Part shown: positions 1 through 9,147 of the stretch, piece after piece | Layout of the letters: the number at the start of each line of letters is the position of its first letter | Numbering within the stretch: the first letter of the stretch is position 1 | Assembly: GCF_003709565.1 (NCBI RefSeq) | Contig: NZ_QNRC01000018.1 | Location: 17,825 to 81,824, forward strand | Direction of reading: 5' to 3' | Length of the DNA stretch: 64,000 nt | Source: Paracoccus sigandri | Lineage (GTDB): Bacteria; Pseudomonadota; Alphaproteobacteria; Rhodobacterales; Rhodobacteraceae | Position numbers and translations under genes: made by a program | Notes under the pieces: generated by a model | Seen by the model: only the letters and a program-made list of their open reading frames with translations | Told to the model about the DNA's origin: nothing | Databases searched by the model: none

Positions 1-855
1 GGCCTGCTGGACAAGTTCGGCCCCCGCCGCGTGGTCGACACCCCGATTTCCGAGATCGGCTTCGCCGGCATCGGCACCGGCGCCGCGCTGGCCGGGCTGC
101 GCCCCATCGTCGAGTTCATGACCTTCAACTTCGCCATGCAGGCGATCGACCACATCATCAACTCGGCCGCCAAGACGCTCTACATGTCCGGCGGCCAGAT
201 GGGCTGCCCGATCGTGTTCCGCGGCCCGAACGGCGCCGCCGCCCGCGTGGGGGCGCAGCACAGCCAGGACTATGCCGCCTGGTATGCCCAGATCCCCGGC
301 CTGAAGGTGGTCATGCCCTATTCGGCGGCCGATGCGAAGGGGTTGCTGAAACAGGCGATCCGCGATCCGAACCCGGTGATCTTCCTGGAAAACGAGATCC
401 TCTACGGCCGCAGCTTCGAGGTCCCGGATCTCGAGGATTTCACCATCCCCTTCGGCAAGGCCCGCATCGCGCGGGCGGGCCGCGACGTGACGATCGTCAG
501 CTTCGGCATCGGCATGGCCCATGCGCTGGAGGCCGCCGACAAGCTGGCCGGCGAGGGCATCGAGGCCGAGGTGATCGACCTGCGCACCCTGCGCCCGCTG
601 GATTACGGCACGATCCTCGAATCGGTGAAGAAGACCAACCGCTGCGTGACGGTCGAGGAAGGCTTCCCCGTCGCCTCGATCGGCAACCATGTCTCGGCCC
701 ATATCATGGAGAACGCGTTCGATTACCTCGACGCCCCGGTGATCAACTGCACCGGCAAGGACGTGCCGATGCCCTATGCCGCCAATCTTGAGAAACACGC
801 CCTGATCACCGCCGCCGAAGTGGTCGAGGCGGTGAAGAAAGTCACCTACAAATAA
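1..855 (+). CDS. pdhB: Pyruvate dehydrogenase E1 component, beta subunit (5' end missing)
   Basis: The reading frame is open from the first base, so the N-terminus lies outside the window and about 285 residues are seen. It matches the C-terminal two thirds of the thiamine-diphosphate-dependent E1 beta chain: a pyrimidine-binding region with a glycine-rich [14 protein letters not shown] stretch, then the transketolase C-terminal domain with the [11 protein letters not shown] motif. With E1 alpha it decarboxylates pyruvate and passes the acetyl group to E2. The E2 gene follows 13 nt after the stop, which identifies the paralogue as pyruvate rather than branched-chain dehydrogenase. In related bacteria the missing part carries an N-terminal lipoyl domain, but that cannot be checked here. 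Confidence 0.95.
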   Translation, partial: GLLDKFGPRRVVDTPISEIGFAGIGTGAALAGLRPIVEFMTFNFAMQAIDHIINSAAKTLYMSGGQMGCPIVFRGPNGAAARVGAQHSQDYAAWYAQIPGLKVVMPYSAADAKGLLKQAIRDPNPVIFLENEILYGRSFEVPDLEDFTIPFGKARIARAGRDVTIVSFGIGMAHALEAADKLAGEGIEAEVIDLRTLRPLDYGTILESVKKTNRCVTVEEGFPVASIGNHVSAHIMENAFDYLDAPVINCTGKDVPMPYAANLEKHALITAAEVVEAVKKVTYK

Positions 856-868
856 GGGGATAAGCGAG

Positions 869-2158
869 ATGCCGACAGAAATCCTGATGCCCGCGCTGTC
901 TCCGACGATGGAGGAAGGCACGCTGGCCAAATGGCTGGTGAAGGAAGGCGACGAGGTCAAATCCGGCGACATCATCGCCGAGATCGAGACCGACAAGGCG
1001 ACGATGGAGTTCGAGGCCGTCGACGAGGGCACGATGGGCAAGATCCTGGTCGCCGAGGGCTCGGCGGGGGTGAAGGTCAACACGCTCATCGCGGTGCTGC
1101 TGGAAGACGGCGAAAGCGCCGACGACATCGGCGCGGCGCCGGCCCCCAAGGCGGAGGCCAAGCCCGAGGCGCCGAAAGCCGAGGCCGCCCCGGCTGCGGC
1201 AACCCCTGCCCCGGCCGCACCGAGATCGGCCGATGGCGGGCGCATCTTCGCCTCGCCGCTGGCGCGGCGCATCGCGGCGGAAAAGGGCATCGACCTCGCC
1301 TCGGTCAAGGGCTCGGGCCCGCGGGGCCGGATCGTCAAGGCGGATGTCGAGGGCGCGAAACCCGGCGCGGCCAAGCCCGCCGCCGATGCGCCGAAAGCCG
1401 CGCCGGCCCCGGCCGCCGCCGCGCCCGCCGGCCCCTCCGCTGAAACCATCCTCAAGATCTATGCCGACCGCCAGACCGAGGAAGTCGCGCTGGACGGGAT
1501 GCGCCGCACCATCGCCGCGCGGCTGGGCGAGGCCAAGCAGACCATCCCGCATTTCTACCTGCGCCGCTCGGCCAGGCTGGACGAGCTGATGAAGTTCCGC
1601 GCGACCCTGAACAAGCAGCTGGAAGGCCGCGGCGTGAAGCTCAGCGTCAACGACTTCATCATCAAGGCCTGCGCCCTGGCCCTGCAAGAAGTGCCGGATG
1701 CGAATGCCGTCTGGGCCGGCGACCGGATCCTGAAGCTGAAACCCTCGGACGTGGCCGTCGCCGTCGCGGTCGAGGGCGGCCTCTTCACCCCGGTGCTGAA
1801 GGACGCGCAGCAAAAGACCCTCTCGGCGCTCTCGGCCGAGATGAAGGACCTGGCGGGCCGCGCCAAGTCGAAGAAGCTCGCGCCCCACGAATACCAGGGC
1901 GGCAGCTTCGCCATCTCGAATCTCGGCATGTTCGGGATCGAGAATTTCGACGCGGTCATCAACCCGCCCCATGGCGCGATCCTGGCCGTCGGCGCGGGCA
2001 TCAAGACCCCGGTGGTCGAGGGCGACGAGGTGGTCATCCGCAACGTCATGTCGATGACCCTCTCGGTCGATCACCGCGTCATCGACGGCGCGCTCGGCGC
2101 CCAGCTTCTGGCGGCCATCGTCGCCCATCTGGAAAACCCGATGGGCATGCTGGCCTGA
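869..2158 (+). CDS. pdhC: Pyruvate dehydrogenase E2, dihydrolipoamide acetyltransferase
   Basis: This 429-residue core subunit transfers the acetyl group from lipoamide to CoA. Domains in order are one lipoyl domain with the [11 protein letters not shown] motif (lipoylated Lys about 43), an Ala/Pro-rich linker, the peripheral-subunit-binding domain (about 126-160), a second Ala/Pro linker, and the catalytic domain ending in DHRVIDGA with catalytic His at about 402. A single lipoyl domain and this length are usual for alphaproteobacteria. The start is preceded by an AGGGGA ribosome site and the gene lies 13 nt behind pdhB. A terminator follows it, so no E3 gene is co-transcribed here. Confidence 0.97.
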   Translation: MPTEILMPALSPTMEEGTLAKWLVKEGDEVKSGDIIAEIETDKATMEFEAVDEGTMGKILVAEGSAGVKVNTLIAVLLEDGESADDIGAAPAPKAEAKPEAPKAEAAPAAATPAPAAPRSADGGRIFASPLARRIAAEKGIDLASVKGSGPRGRIVKADVEGAKPGAAKPAADAPKAAPAPAAAAPAGPSAETILKIYADRQTEEVALDGMRRTIAARLGEAKQTIPHFYLRRSARLDELMKFRATLNKQLEGRGVKLSVNDFIIKACALALQEVPDANAVWAGDRILKLKPSDVAVAVAVEGGLFTPVLKDAQQKTLSALSAEMKDLAGRAKSKKLAPHEYQGGSFAISNLGMFGIENFDAVINPPHGAILAVGAGIKTPVVEGDEVVIRNVMSMTLSVDHRVIDGALGAQLLAAIVAHLENPMGMLA

Positions 2159-2185
2159 TCCCCGGGCAGCCGATACCGACAGCAA

Positions 2186-2210
2186 GGGGGCCGCGCGGCC
2201 CCCTTTTTTT
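2186..2210 (+). terminator. Rho-independent terminator after pdhC
   Basis: A stem of GGGGGCC pairs with GGCCCCC around a GCGC loop and is followed by seven T residues. It ends the pdh transcript 28 nt after the pdhC stop. The opposite strand lacks a convincing T-run, so it is probably one-directional. Confidence 0.9.
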
Positions 2211-2223
2211 CACGCCCCGCCGC

Positions 2224-2245
2224 TTCTTCGTTGTCCAAATACCCC
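2224..2245 (-). repeat. Dispersed GTATTTGGACAACGAAGAA repeat, copy a
   Basis: On the minus strand this reads GGG-GTATTTGGACAACGAAGAA. It begins 23 nt after the stop codon of the RND pump gene and has the same orientation as that gene. The same motif recurs near 24171, 30842, 42285, 48456 and 63893. Confidence 0.75.
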
Positions 2246-2268
2246 AAAGCGCATCGCGGGCCGCAAGC

Positions 2269-5200
2269 CTATTCGGCCGGCAGTTCGCGCGGCCGGTTCA
2301 GCCCCACGCGGCGGCCCAGCCAGCCCCCCAGCCGCGACGTGCCGCCATGGATCAGCGAGAACAGCGAGGGCACGAACAGCAGCGACAGCACCGTGGACAG
2401 GGCCAGCCCGCCGATCACCGCGATGGCCATCGGCGCGCGGAACTCGCCCCCCTCGCCGGTGGCAAGCGCCGAGGGCACCATGCCCGCACTCATCGCGATG
2501 GTGGTCATGACGATGGGCCGGGCGCGCTTGTGGACCGCGTCCAGGATCGCCTCACGCTTCGGCGTGCCCGCCTCCATCGCCGCCAATGCGAATTCCACCA
2601 GCATGATCGAGTTCTTGGTGACGATCCCCATCAGCATCAGGAAGCCGATCACCACCGCCATGCTGATCGAATGGCCGGTGACGAACAGCGCCAGGATCGC
2701 CCCGCCGATGGCCAGGGGCAGCGACAGGAGGATCGAGATCGGCGTGACGAAGTTGTGGAACAGCAGCACCAGCACGACATAGACCAGCAGGATCCCCGCC
2801 CCCATCGCCGTGCCGAAGGCCTCGAAGACCTCGCCCATGATCTCGGCGTCCCCCGCCGTCTGGATCGAGGTGCCGGGCGGCAGCTCGATCTGGCCCTGCA
2901 ATTGCGTCACCTGCGCGCTGACCGGCCCCAACAGCGCGCCATCGGCCAGGTTGGCGCTGACCGTGGTACGATATTGCCGGTCATAGCGCCCGATCTCGGT
3001 CGCCCCCGCCGACAGGCTGATATCGGCCACCGAGACCAGCGGGATCTGGCCATTGGCGCTGCGGACGCGCAGGTTCTGGACCTCCATCAGATCGGCCCGC
3101 GCCTCGCGGTTCAGCCGCACCACGATCGGGATCTGCTCGTCCCCGGCGCTGAACTTGGCCAGATCGGCCTCGTCGGCGCCAAGCGTCGCGACCCGCAACG
3201 TCACCGCCATGTCGCTGGCCGAGACGCCCAGCTGCGCGGCCAGGTCGGCGCGCGGGCGGATCTGGATCTCGGGGCGCTGCAGGTTGGCCGAACTGGAAAC
3301 ATTTTCCAGCGACGGCAGGCGGCTCATCGCGGCGGCCAGTCGCTCGGCGGCCAGCGCCGCGCCCTCTTCGGTCTCGCCCAGCACGCTGATCGACAGGTCG
3401 TTCTCGCCATTCTCGTTCTGGAAATTGATCCGCAGGTCGGGCGTCTCGGCCAGCCGCTCCTTCAACTCGGCCTCCAGCACGAATTGCGACCTCTCGCGGG
3501 TCTCCTTCTTGCCATAGTTGATCATCAGCCGCGCCTCGGTCACGTCCGTGCCGTCGTTATAGACGAAGACCGACTGCACCTCGGGCGTCTCGGCGATCTG
3601 CCGGGTCAGGCGGCGGCCGGCATCCTCGGTGTCGGATATGGTCGAGCCGGGCGGCAGCTCCAGCTGGATCTGGCTGCGGCCGACATCCGAGGCCGGGATG
3701 AATTCCGTCGGCAACAGCGTCGCCGAATAGATCGAGCCGGCGAAGATCCCGACGCCCATCAGCAGCGTCAGCCCGCGATGGCGCATGGTCCAGCGCACGA
3801 CCGCCATCAGCCGGCGCATGACGAAGCCGTCCTTCACATGCTCGGGTAGAACCTTGCCGCGCATCAGATAGGCGGCCATCATCGGCGTGATGATCCGCGC
3901 CACCAGCAGCGAGAACAGGACCGAGACCGCGACCGTCAGGCCGAACTGCTTGAAATACTGCCCGGCGATGCCGCCCATGAAGCTGACCGGGGCGAAGACC
4001 GCCACGATGGAAAAGCTGATCGCGATGACGGTCAGGCCGATCTCGTTCGCCGCTTCCTCGGCCGCCTCGTAGGGGGGCGAGCCCATGCCGATATGGCGCA
4101 CGATGTTCTCGATCTCGACGATGGCGTCATCGACCAGGATGCCCGTCACCAGCGTGATGCCCAAGAGGCTGATCCCGTTCAGGGTGAAGCCCAGCCAGTG
4201 CATGACGAAGAAGGTCGGGATGATCGACAGGGGCAGCGCGACCGCGGCGACCAGCGTGGCGCGCCAGTTGCGCAGGAACAGGAACACCACGATCACCGCC
4301 AGCGCCGCGCCCTCATACAGCGTCTCCATCGCGCTGTGATAGCTGGAGGCGGTATAGGTCGTGGCATCGTCGATCAGGCTGATCGTCACGTCCGGGTATC
4401 GCTGCCGCAGCTCCTCCAGCCGCTCCTTGACGCCGTCGCCCGCGCTGAGATCCGAGGCTCCGGTGGCGCGCCAGACCCCGAAGGCCACCACCGGTTGGCC
4501 GTCCAGCAGCGCGAAGCTGCGTTCCTCGCTGGCGCCGTCGATCACCTCGCCCAACTGGTCCAGGCGGATCACCCTGCCGTCGGCGATGGAAACCGGCGTG
4601 GCGGCCAGCCCCTCGACCGTGTCGGCCGAACCCAGGGTGCGGATCGAATATTCCGTCCCCGCCAGGTCGCCGCGCCCGCCGCCCATGTTGATGTTGCGCG
4701 CCCGAAGCTGTTCCGAGATCTCGGCCGCGGTCAGCCCGTGGGCCAGCAGCCGGTCGGGGTCCAGCTCGACCTTGATCTGCCGCTCGGCCCCGCCGATGCG
4801 GTTGGTCCTGGCCACGCCGCTGACCGTGGTCAGCTCGCGCCCGATCACGTCGTCGACGAATTTCGACAGCTGCTCGATGCTCTGGCCGGGATCGCTGACC
4901 GCATAGGTCAGGATCGGATAGCCGGTCACGTCCAGCCGCTGCACGATCGGCTCGACGATGCCGTCGGGCAGTTCCGCTCGGACATTGGCCACCGCGTCCT
5001 TCACGTCGTTGACGGCGCGGTCGCTGTTGGTCTCCAGCTCGAATTCGACGGTGATCGTGGCCGCGCTGTCCGAGGCGGTCGAGCTGATATGGCGCACATT
5101 GGTGACCGAGGCGATGCTGTCCTCGATCGGCTGGATGATCTGGCTGATCAGCTCGGCCGGGGCGGCGCCGGGCTGGACGATGGAGACCTCGACGATGGGC

Positions 5201-5325
5201 AGGTCGATATTCGGCATCGCCGTGACCGCCAGCCGGTTGAAGCTGTGCAGGCCCATGACCAGCAGGACCAGGAAGATCGCCAGCGGCGGGACCGGATTGC
5301 GGATCGACCAGGTCGCGAAATTCAT
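2269..5325 (-). CDS. RND efflux pump permease (HAE1/AcrB-like)
   Basis: This inner-membrane proton-driven exporter of 1018 residues has the family's normal length. The start at MNFATWSIRNP is chosen because its ATG overlaps the stop of the upstream adaptor gene by 4 nt (ATGA); longer reading in the same frame runs back into the adaptor gene. It shows the N-terminal membrane helix with PPLAIFLVLLVM, the two large periplasmic loops, the helix-4 segment GILVDDAIVEIENIVRH with the proton-relay Asp pair, and a C-terminal helix bundle with the TKNSIMLVEFA repeat. The adaptor lies directly upstream; no outer-membrane channel gene is adjacent. Drug or solvent export is likely, but the substrate cannot be read from the sequence. 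Confidence 0.93.
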   Translation of the reverse strand: MNFATWSIRNPVPPLAIFLVLLVMGLHSFNRLAVTAMPNIDLPIVEVSIVQPGAAPAELISQIIQPIEDSIASVTNVRHISSTASDSAATITVEFELETNSDRAVNDVKDAVANVRAELPDGIVEPIVQRLDVTGYPILTYAVSDPGQSIEQLSKFVDDVIGRELTTVSGVARTNRIGGAERQIKVELDPDRLLAHGLTAAEISEQLRARNINMGGGRGDLAGTEYSIRTLGSADTVEGLAATPVSIADGRVIRLDQLGEVIDGASEERSFALLDGQPVVAFGVWRATGASDLSAGDGVKERLEELRQRYPDVTISLIDDATTYTASSYHSAMETLYEGAALAVIVVFLFLRNWRATLVAAVALPLSIIPTFFVMHWLGFTLNGISLLGITLVTGILVDDAIVEIENIVRHIGMGSPPYEAAEEAANEIGLTVIAISFSIVAVFAPVSFMGGIAGQYFKQFGLTVAVSVLFSLLVARIITPMMAAYLMRGKVLPEHVKDGFVMRRLMAVVRWTMRHRGLTLLMGVGIFAGSIYSATLLPTEFIPASDVGRSQIQLELPPGSTISDTEDAGRRLTRQIAETPEVQSVFVYNDGTDVTEARLMINYGKKETRERSQFVLEAELKERLAETPDLRINFQNENGENDLSISVLGETEEGAALAAERLAAAMSRLPSLENVSSSANLQRPEIQIRPRADLAAQLGVSASDMAVTLRVATLGADEADLAKFSAGDEQIPIVVRLNREARADLMEVQNLRVRSANGQIPLVSVADISLSAGATEIGRYDRQYRTTVSANLADGALLGPVSAQVTQLQGQIELPPGTSIQTAGDAEIMGEVFEAFGTAMGAGILLVYVVLVLLFHNFVTPISILLSLPLAIGGAILALFVTGHSISMAVVIGFLMLMGIVTKNSIMLVEFALAAMEAGTPKREAILDAVHKRARPIVMTTIAMSAGMVPSALATGEGGEFRAPMAIAVIGGLALSTVLSLLFVPSLFSLIHGGTSRLGGWLGRRVGLNRPRELPAE

Positions 5326-6506
5326 GGATCGGCCGCCTGTTCCGGCGCCTGCTGTGCCGCCGCCGCCTCGCGCACCCGGTCGCCCTCGCGGAAGAAGGCG
5401 CCGGACCGCGCGATCACCGTCTCGCCCTCCTCGACCCCCTCCAGGATCTCGCGCTGGCCGTCCCACAACAGGCCGGCCCGGACCTCGCGGGTGCGCACCA
5501 CGCCGTCCTCGACCACCTGCACGCGGTCGCCGCCGCTGTCGGACAGGACCGCGCCGGCAGGAATCGCCACCGATTGGCGCCGCGCGGTGATGACCCAGCC
5601 GCTGGCGAACAGCCCGGTGCGCAAGCGCGGATCGGGGTCCAGCGCGATGCGCGCCAGCCCCAGCCGCGTCACCGGATCGACGGTGGCCGGGACCAGTCGC
5701 ACCTCGCCCTCGATCCGGCCCAGCCCGGCCACGCTGATTTCCGCCGGGGCGCCCACGGCAAGCCCCGGCAGCGCGGTTTCGATGACCTCGGCCGCCAATT
5801 CGACGCTGCCCTCGGCGATCAGCGAGAACAGCGGCTCGGAGCCCGCCCCCGACAGCGCGCCCAGTTCGGCATTGCGCGCCGAGACCAGCCCGGCCACCGG
5901 CGCCACGATCTCGGCGCGCTGCATGTTCAGCCGCGCCACCCGCCGCGAGGCCTCGGCCAGGGCCAGCGCCGCGCGCGCCACGCCCACCCCGTCCGCCGCC
6001 GACGCCGCCTCGGCCCGCGCCGCGGCCTCGGCGGCGACCGCCTCGTCCAGCACCGCCTGCGAGACATTGCCGCTTTCGCGCAGCTGCCGCATCCGCCGCA
6101 GGCTGGTCTCGGCCTGGGTCAGCGCCGCCGCGGTGGCGTCGATGGCGCTTTGCGCCTGGCTGACGCCGGCCTCGGCGCGCTGATACTCGGCCTCGGCCTG
6201 GGCCAAAAGGGCCGACAGGGTCTCGCTGTCCAGCCGCGCCAGGACCGCGCCCTTCTCGACCGTGTCGCCGGCCTCGACCAGGATTTCGGTGATCTCATAG
6301 CCGGAAACCTGCGGGAAGATCTGCACCGGCTGGCGCGCGACCAGGGTGCCCGAGACGGGCACCCGCGCCTGCATCTCGGCGATCCGGGCCGTGGCCAGCG
6401 TCACCGCCGGAATCGCCCGGCCGCTGTCCTCGGCCGGGGCTGCGTCTTCGGCGAAGGCCGACAGGGCCAGCCCGGCTGCGACGAGGAAAGAGAACAGGGC
6501 GCGCAT
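5322..6506 (-). CDS. RND periplasmic adaptor (membrane fusion protein)
   Basis: A 394-residue partner of the RND permease that bridges it to an outer-membrane channel. The start at MRALFSFLVAAG gives a clean Sec signal peptide ending near AFAED, with an AGGCGG ribosome site; a longer frame exists but puts 21 unlikely residues in front. After the signal come a biotinyl/lipoyl-like half (GYEITEILVEAGDTVEKG), a long Ala-rich coiled-coil hairpin (about 100-180), the second lipoyl half and a beta-barrel domain. It overlaps the permease start by 4 nt, so the two are translationally coupled. Confidence 0.92.
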   Translation of the reverse strand: MRALFSFLVAAGLALSAFAEDAAPAEDSGRAIPAVTLATARIAEMQARVPVSGTLVARQPVQIFPQVSGYEITEILVEAGDTVEKGAVLARLDSETLSALLAQAEAEYQRAEAGVSQAQSAIDATAAALTQAETSLRRMRQLRESGNVSQAVLDEAVAAEAAARAEAASAADGVGVARAALALAEASRRVARLNMQRAEIVAPVAGLVSARNAELGALSGAGSEPLFSLIAEGSVELAAEVIETALPGLAVGAPAEISVAGLGRIEGEVRLVPATVDPVTRLGLARIALDPDPRLRTGLFASGWVITARRQSVAIPAGAVLSDSGGDRVQVVEDGVVRTREVRAGLLWDGQREILEGVEEGETVIARSGAFFREGDRVREAAAAQQAPEQAADP

Positions 6507-6599
6507 GCAACCGCCTGAATTTGTGATCGTCAGCCCGCCGAACATAGTCAAAGCGGCTGCCGCCAACAATCCTGCAGGGCGCCCGCAGGCGGCACCTTG

Positions 6600-7370
6600 C
6601 TAGAACGTGACCGAGACGCCGGGCAGGTGCAGTTCCCCGATCAGGTCGCGCAGTTCCTGCCGGGCGGCGATGTTGGACATCGACAGCTGCTCGGTCCCCA
6701 GATCCTTCAGGTCCAGCAGCGTCAGCCCGCGCGGGAAAAGCTCGCGGAAGATCACCCGTTCGGAAAAGCCCGGCGCGACGCGGAAGCCGATGCGTTTGGA
6801 CAGCGTGTCCAGTGCGCCCCCGACCTTGCGCTTGTTGTGCATGGCCTGCGTGCCCAGCCGGTTGCGCAGCACCAGCCAGTCGATCGGCCCCGCCCCGGCC
6901 TGCGCCCGCATCTGCCGCGCCGCCCAGACCATCTCGGCATAGATCGAGGGGCCAAGCACCTTGCCCTCGGGCGACATCCGCGCCAGCAGGTCGAAATCGA
7001 CGAAGCTGTCATTCATCGGCGTGATCAGCGTGTCGGCGACCGTATGGGCCATCTGGCTCAGCGTGGTATGCGATCCGGGGCAGTCCAGCAGGATGAAGTC
7101 GCATTGCGCCTCCAGCGCGGTCAGCGCGGGCGTCAGCGGATCGGACCCCTGCCCCAGTTCCGCCATGACCGGGGTCGGCAGGGCCAGCCCGTTGCGCGCG
7201 ACGAAGGCCGCGCGGTTTTCCAGATAGCGGCCGAAGCTGCGCTGGCGCACGTCCAGATCCAGCCCGCCGACCCGGTGCCCCATCCGCGCCAGCGCGGTCG
7301 CCACATGCATCGACGTGGTCGATTTCCCCGACCCGCCCTTTTCGTTGCCAACAACGATGATATGCGCCAC
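6600..7370 (-). CDS. mipZ: MipZ-like ParA-family ATPase positioning the division plane
   Basis: A 256-residue cytosolic ATPase of the ParA/MinD superfamily. The deviant Walker A motif GNEKGGSGKSTT lies near residues 8-19, followed by GLDLDVRQRS (Walker A') and FILLDCPGSHT (Walker B). In Caulobacter, MipZ forms gradients from the ParB-origin complexes and blocks FtsZ polymerisation near the poles. The LDVRQRSFGRYLENR segment and C-terminal region are typical of MipZ rather than plasmid ParA, and no parB is adjacent. I place the start at a GTG (7368-7370) preceded by AAGGGG; the frame stays open upstream but the extra sequence does not look like coding DNA. Confidence 0.88.
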   Translation of the reverse strand: MAHIIVVGNEKGGSGKSTTSMHVATALARMGHRVGGLDLDVRQRSFGRYLENRAAFVARNGLALPTPVMAELGQGSDPLTPALTALEAQCDFILLDCPGSHTTLSQMAHTVADTLITPMNDSFVDFDLLARMSPEGKVLGPSIYAEMVWAARQMRAQAGAGPIDWLVLRNRLGTQAMHNKRKVGGALDTLSKRIGFRVAPGFSERVIFRELFPRGLTLLDLKDLGTEQLSMSNIAARQELRDLIGELHLPGVSVTF

Positions 7371-7546
7371 CGGCTGCCCCTTGATCCATTCTTCGCGGCG
7401 GAACCTAACGACAGCGTGAGCCGATGAAAAGCCGCGCCGGTCCGCCCGCGCCGCATTCTGCCCCCGCCCGCGCGTCACGCATGGCCGGATCGCCGTGATT
7501 CGCCCCTTCCAGCAGCCCGTCTTTCGCCCGGTATCGGCCGAAACCC

Positions 7547-7561
7547 TTAAAATCGCGTTAA
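7547..7561 (+). promoter_or_regulatory. Candidate CtrA box
   Basis: TTAA-N7-TTAA occurs exactly (TTAAAATCGCGTTAA) in the AT-rich gap between mipZ and the small-gene pair. This is the full consensus for CtrA, the alphaproteobacterial cell-cycle and motility regulator. It sits about 180 nt upstream of the mipZ start and about 110 nt upstream of the start at 7669. Function is inferred from the motif alone. Confidence 0.5.
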
Positions 7562-7593
7562 AATTAATACACGATGCGCTGAGTCGTTTTTTC

Positions 7594-7624
7594 TTGCATA
7601 ACACGACAAAGTTTGTCGTAATAA
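7594..7624 (+). promoter_or_regulatory. Candidate promoter with embedded palindromic operator
   Basis: A perfect 17-bp palindrome, ACGACAAAGTTTGTCGT (8-bp arms, one central base), lies at 7603-7619. It falls between a possible -35 TTGCAT (7594-7599) and a possible -10 TAATAA (7619-7624), with a 19-nt spacer that is longer than ideal. This arrangement suggests a repressor site controlling the gene that starts at 7669. The palindrome is seen directly; the promoter elements are a best guess. Confidence 0.5.
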
Positions 7625-7668
7625 ACCTGTCAGGACGGACTGACGGTTTCCGGAGGAAAGGAGACAGC

Positions 7669-7911
7669 ATGAACATGACGACAGGTCTCAGCCGGATCGC
7701 CTCGGGCATCAGCCGGGTCGTGCGGCCAGAGCCGCGCTGCTACGCCATCCACCTGGTCGACCGGGTCTCGGGCGCGCCCTACCGGATCGCCGGGACGCCG
7801 ATGGTCATCTACAGCCGCGAACCGATGCAGACCGCGACGCGGCTGATGGAAAACCGCGATCCCCGCAAATGGGTCGCCTTCGCCGAAATCGTGAAAGGAC
7901 CGCTGCAATGA
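7669..7911 (+). CDS. Small protein of unknown function (80 aa)
   Basis: The start follows a strong GGAGGAAAGGAG ribosome site, and the stop overlaps the next start (ATGA), so this is a real translated gene. The protein has no signal peptide or membrane segment. It is basic at the N-terminus, with a central CYAIHLVDRVSG strand-like segment and a C-terminal RDPRKWVAFAEIV stretch that could form a small alpha/beta fold. I recognise no family. The context is an operator-like palindrome, a candidate CtrA box and divergent mipZ. Confidence 0.75.
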   Translation: MNMTTGLSRIASGISRVVRPEPRCYAIHLVDRVSGAPYRIAGTPMVIYSREPMQTATRLMENRDPRKWVAFAEIVKGPLQ

Positions 7912-8189
7912 CCCCGAACCACCTGACCGGCCTGGTCCCGATGTCCCCCGTCGATCCCCTGGCCGCCATGATCGCGGCCGAGCTTTCGGCCCGCCCCGAA
8001 CCCGCGCGCGACCTGGGCTATGCGGTGATCGCCATCGGCCGCAACCAGCAGGCCCAGGGCCCGGTGATGCATCGCTTCCGCGACGGCCGCGTCACCATCG
8101 ATGCCGGCGGCCATGAGGTCACCGGCCATCCGGTCGGGGCGACAGCATCGAAGGGCTGGTGGGCCTGGCTGGCCACGCGCCCGATCTGA
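7908..8189 (+). CDS. Small protein of unknown function (93 aa)
   Basis: This is the second gene of a two-gene unit, and its ATG overlaps the preceding stop by 4 nt. The N-terminal half is Ala/Leu-rich (LAAMIAAELSARPEP), and the C-terminal half contains VMHRFRDGRVTIDAGGHEVTG and ends in a Trp-rich SKGWWAWLATRPI tail. There is no signal peptide or cysteine. The WWAW end could be a peripheral membrane or protein contact; that is speculation. I recognise no family. Confidence 0.7.
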   Translation: MTPNHLTGLVPMSPVDPLAAMIAAELSARPEPARDLGYAVIAIGRNQQAQGPVMHRFRDGRVTIDAGGHEVTGHPVGATASKGWWAWLATRPI

Positions 8190-8226
8190 CGCCCCGCATG
8201 CCGCCGCCCGGTCCCTTGGGCGGCGG

Positions 8227-9147
8227 CTATTCCTCGCCCTTCAGCAGCATCAGTAGCGCCACCAGCGTCGCGATGATACCCGGCAGCACCGCCAGGCCGG
8301 GCAGGCCCTGGCCCAGCATCGCCTCCAGCGCGATCACCCATGCCGGCGTCAGATAGGTATAGGCCATGACCTTGGCCGAGGGCAGCCGCAGCGTCGCATA
8401 TTGCACCAGCACCGCCGTCGCCGCGCTGGCGAAGATGGCGACGTAAAGCAGGGTGATCCAGACGATGGCGGGCAGGCCGGCCCAGTCGGTCTCGCGGATC
8501 GCGCCCCAGCCCCAGACCAGCATCACCAGACTGCCCGCCAGCATCGTCCCGAAGCTCAGCACCAGCGCGCTTTCGCCGCGGTTCAGCTTGCGCACCATCG
8601 GCGTGTACAGCGCATGGGCCGCGCAGCCGACCAGATAGATCGCCTCGCCCCGGCCCAGATGCAGCCGGGCCATGGCCGCCAGGTCGCCGCGAAAGATCAC
8701 CCACAGCGCCCCGAAGCCGCCCAGCCCCAGCGCCAGCCCGATCCGCGCCGTCATCCGCTGCCGCAGCAGCAGCCAGCCGAAACCCGCCGCCATCAGCGGG
8801 GTCAGCGTGAAGACGGCGCTGGCCGAGACCGCGGGGGCGGTCTTCAGCCCCTCGAACATCAGCACGAAATAGGCCGCGAACATGCCGCCCAGCAGCAGAT
8901 AGCGCCAGGGCGCCCGCAGGGCCCGCCGCGACAGGCCCGGCCCCGCCGCCATCGCCACCCCGCCGATCACCCCGGCGGCGATGACGAAACGCGCCGCCGT
9001 GATCGCCTCGGGATGGATCAGGTTGGCCGCCCGCACCCCCAGCGAGAAGGACCCCGCCACCAGCACCGAGAACAGCAGCATCGCGGCATGGCCGCGCAGG
9101 GCCTCGCGCCGGGCGCCGGCGAGGCTGTCGGTCATGGTCGCGCTCAC
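8227..9147 (-). CDS. EamA/DMT-family transporter
   Basis: A protein of about 306 residues with roughly ten hydrophobic helices arranged as two repeated EamA halves, typical of drug/metabolite exporters such as RhaT- or YdcZ-like permeases. The first half contains HPEAITAARFVIAA and the second VWGWGAIRETDW followed by AYTYLTPAWVIALEAML. The proposed GTG start (9147) overlaps the upstream stop as GTGA; an in-frame ATG at 9135 is an alternative. The substrate is unknown. It is coupled to the AhpD-like gene, an association whose meaning is unclear. Confidence 0.85.
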   Translation of the reverse strand: MSATMTDSLAGARREALRGHAAMLLFSVLVAGSFSLGVRAANLIHPEAITAARFVIAAGVIGGVAMAAGPGLSRRALRAPWRYLLLGGMFAAYFVLMFEGLKTAPAVSASAVFTLTPLMAAGFGWLLLRQRMTARIGLALGLGGFGALWVIFRGDLAAMARLHLGRGEAIYLVGCAAHALYTPMVRKLNRGESALVLSFGTMLAGSLVMLVWGWGAIRETDWAGLPAIVWITLLYVAIFASAATAVLVQYATLRLPSAKVMAYTYLTPAWVIALEAMLGQGLPGLAVLPGIIATLVALLMLLKGEE

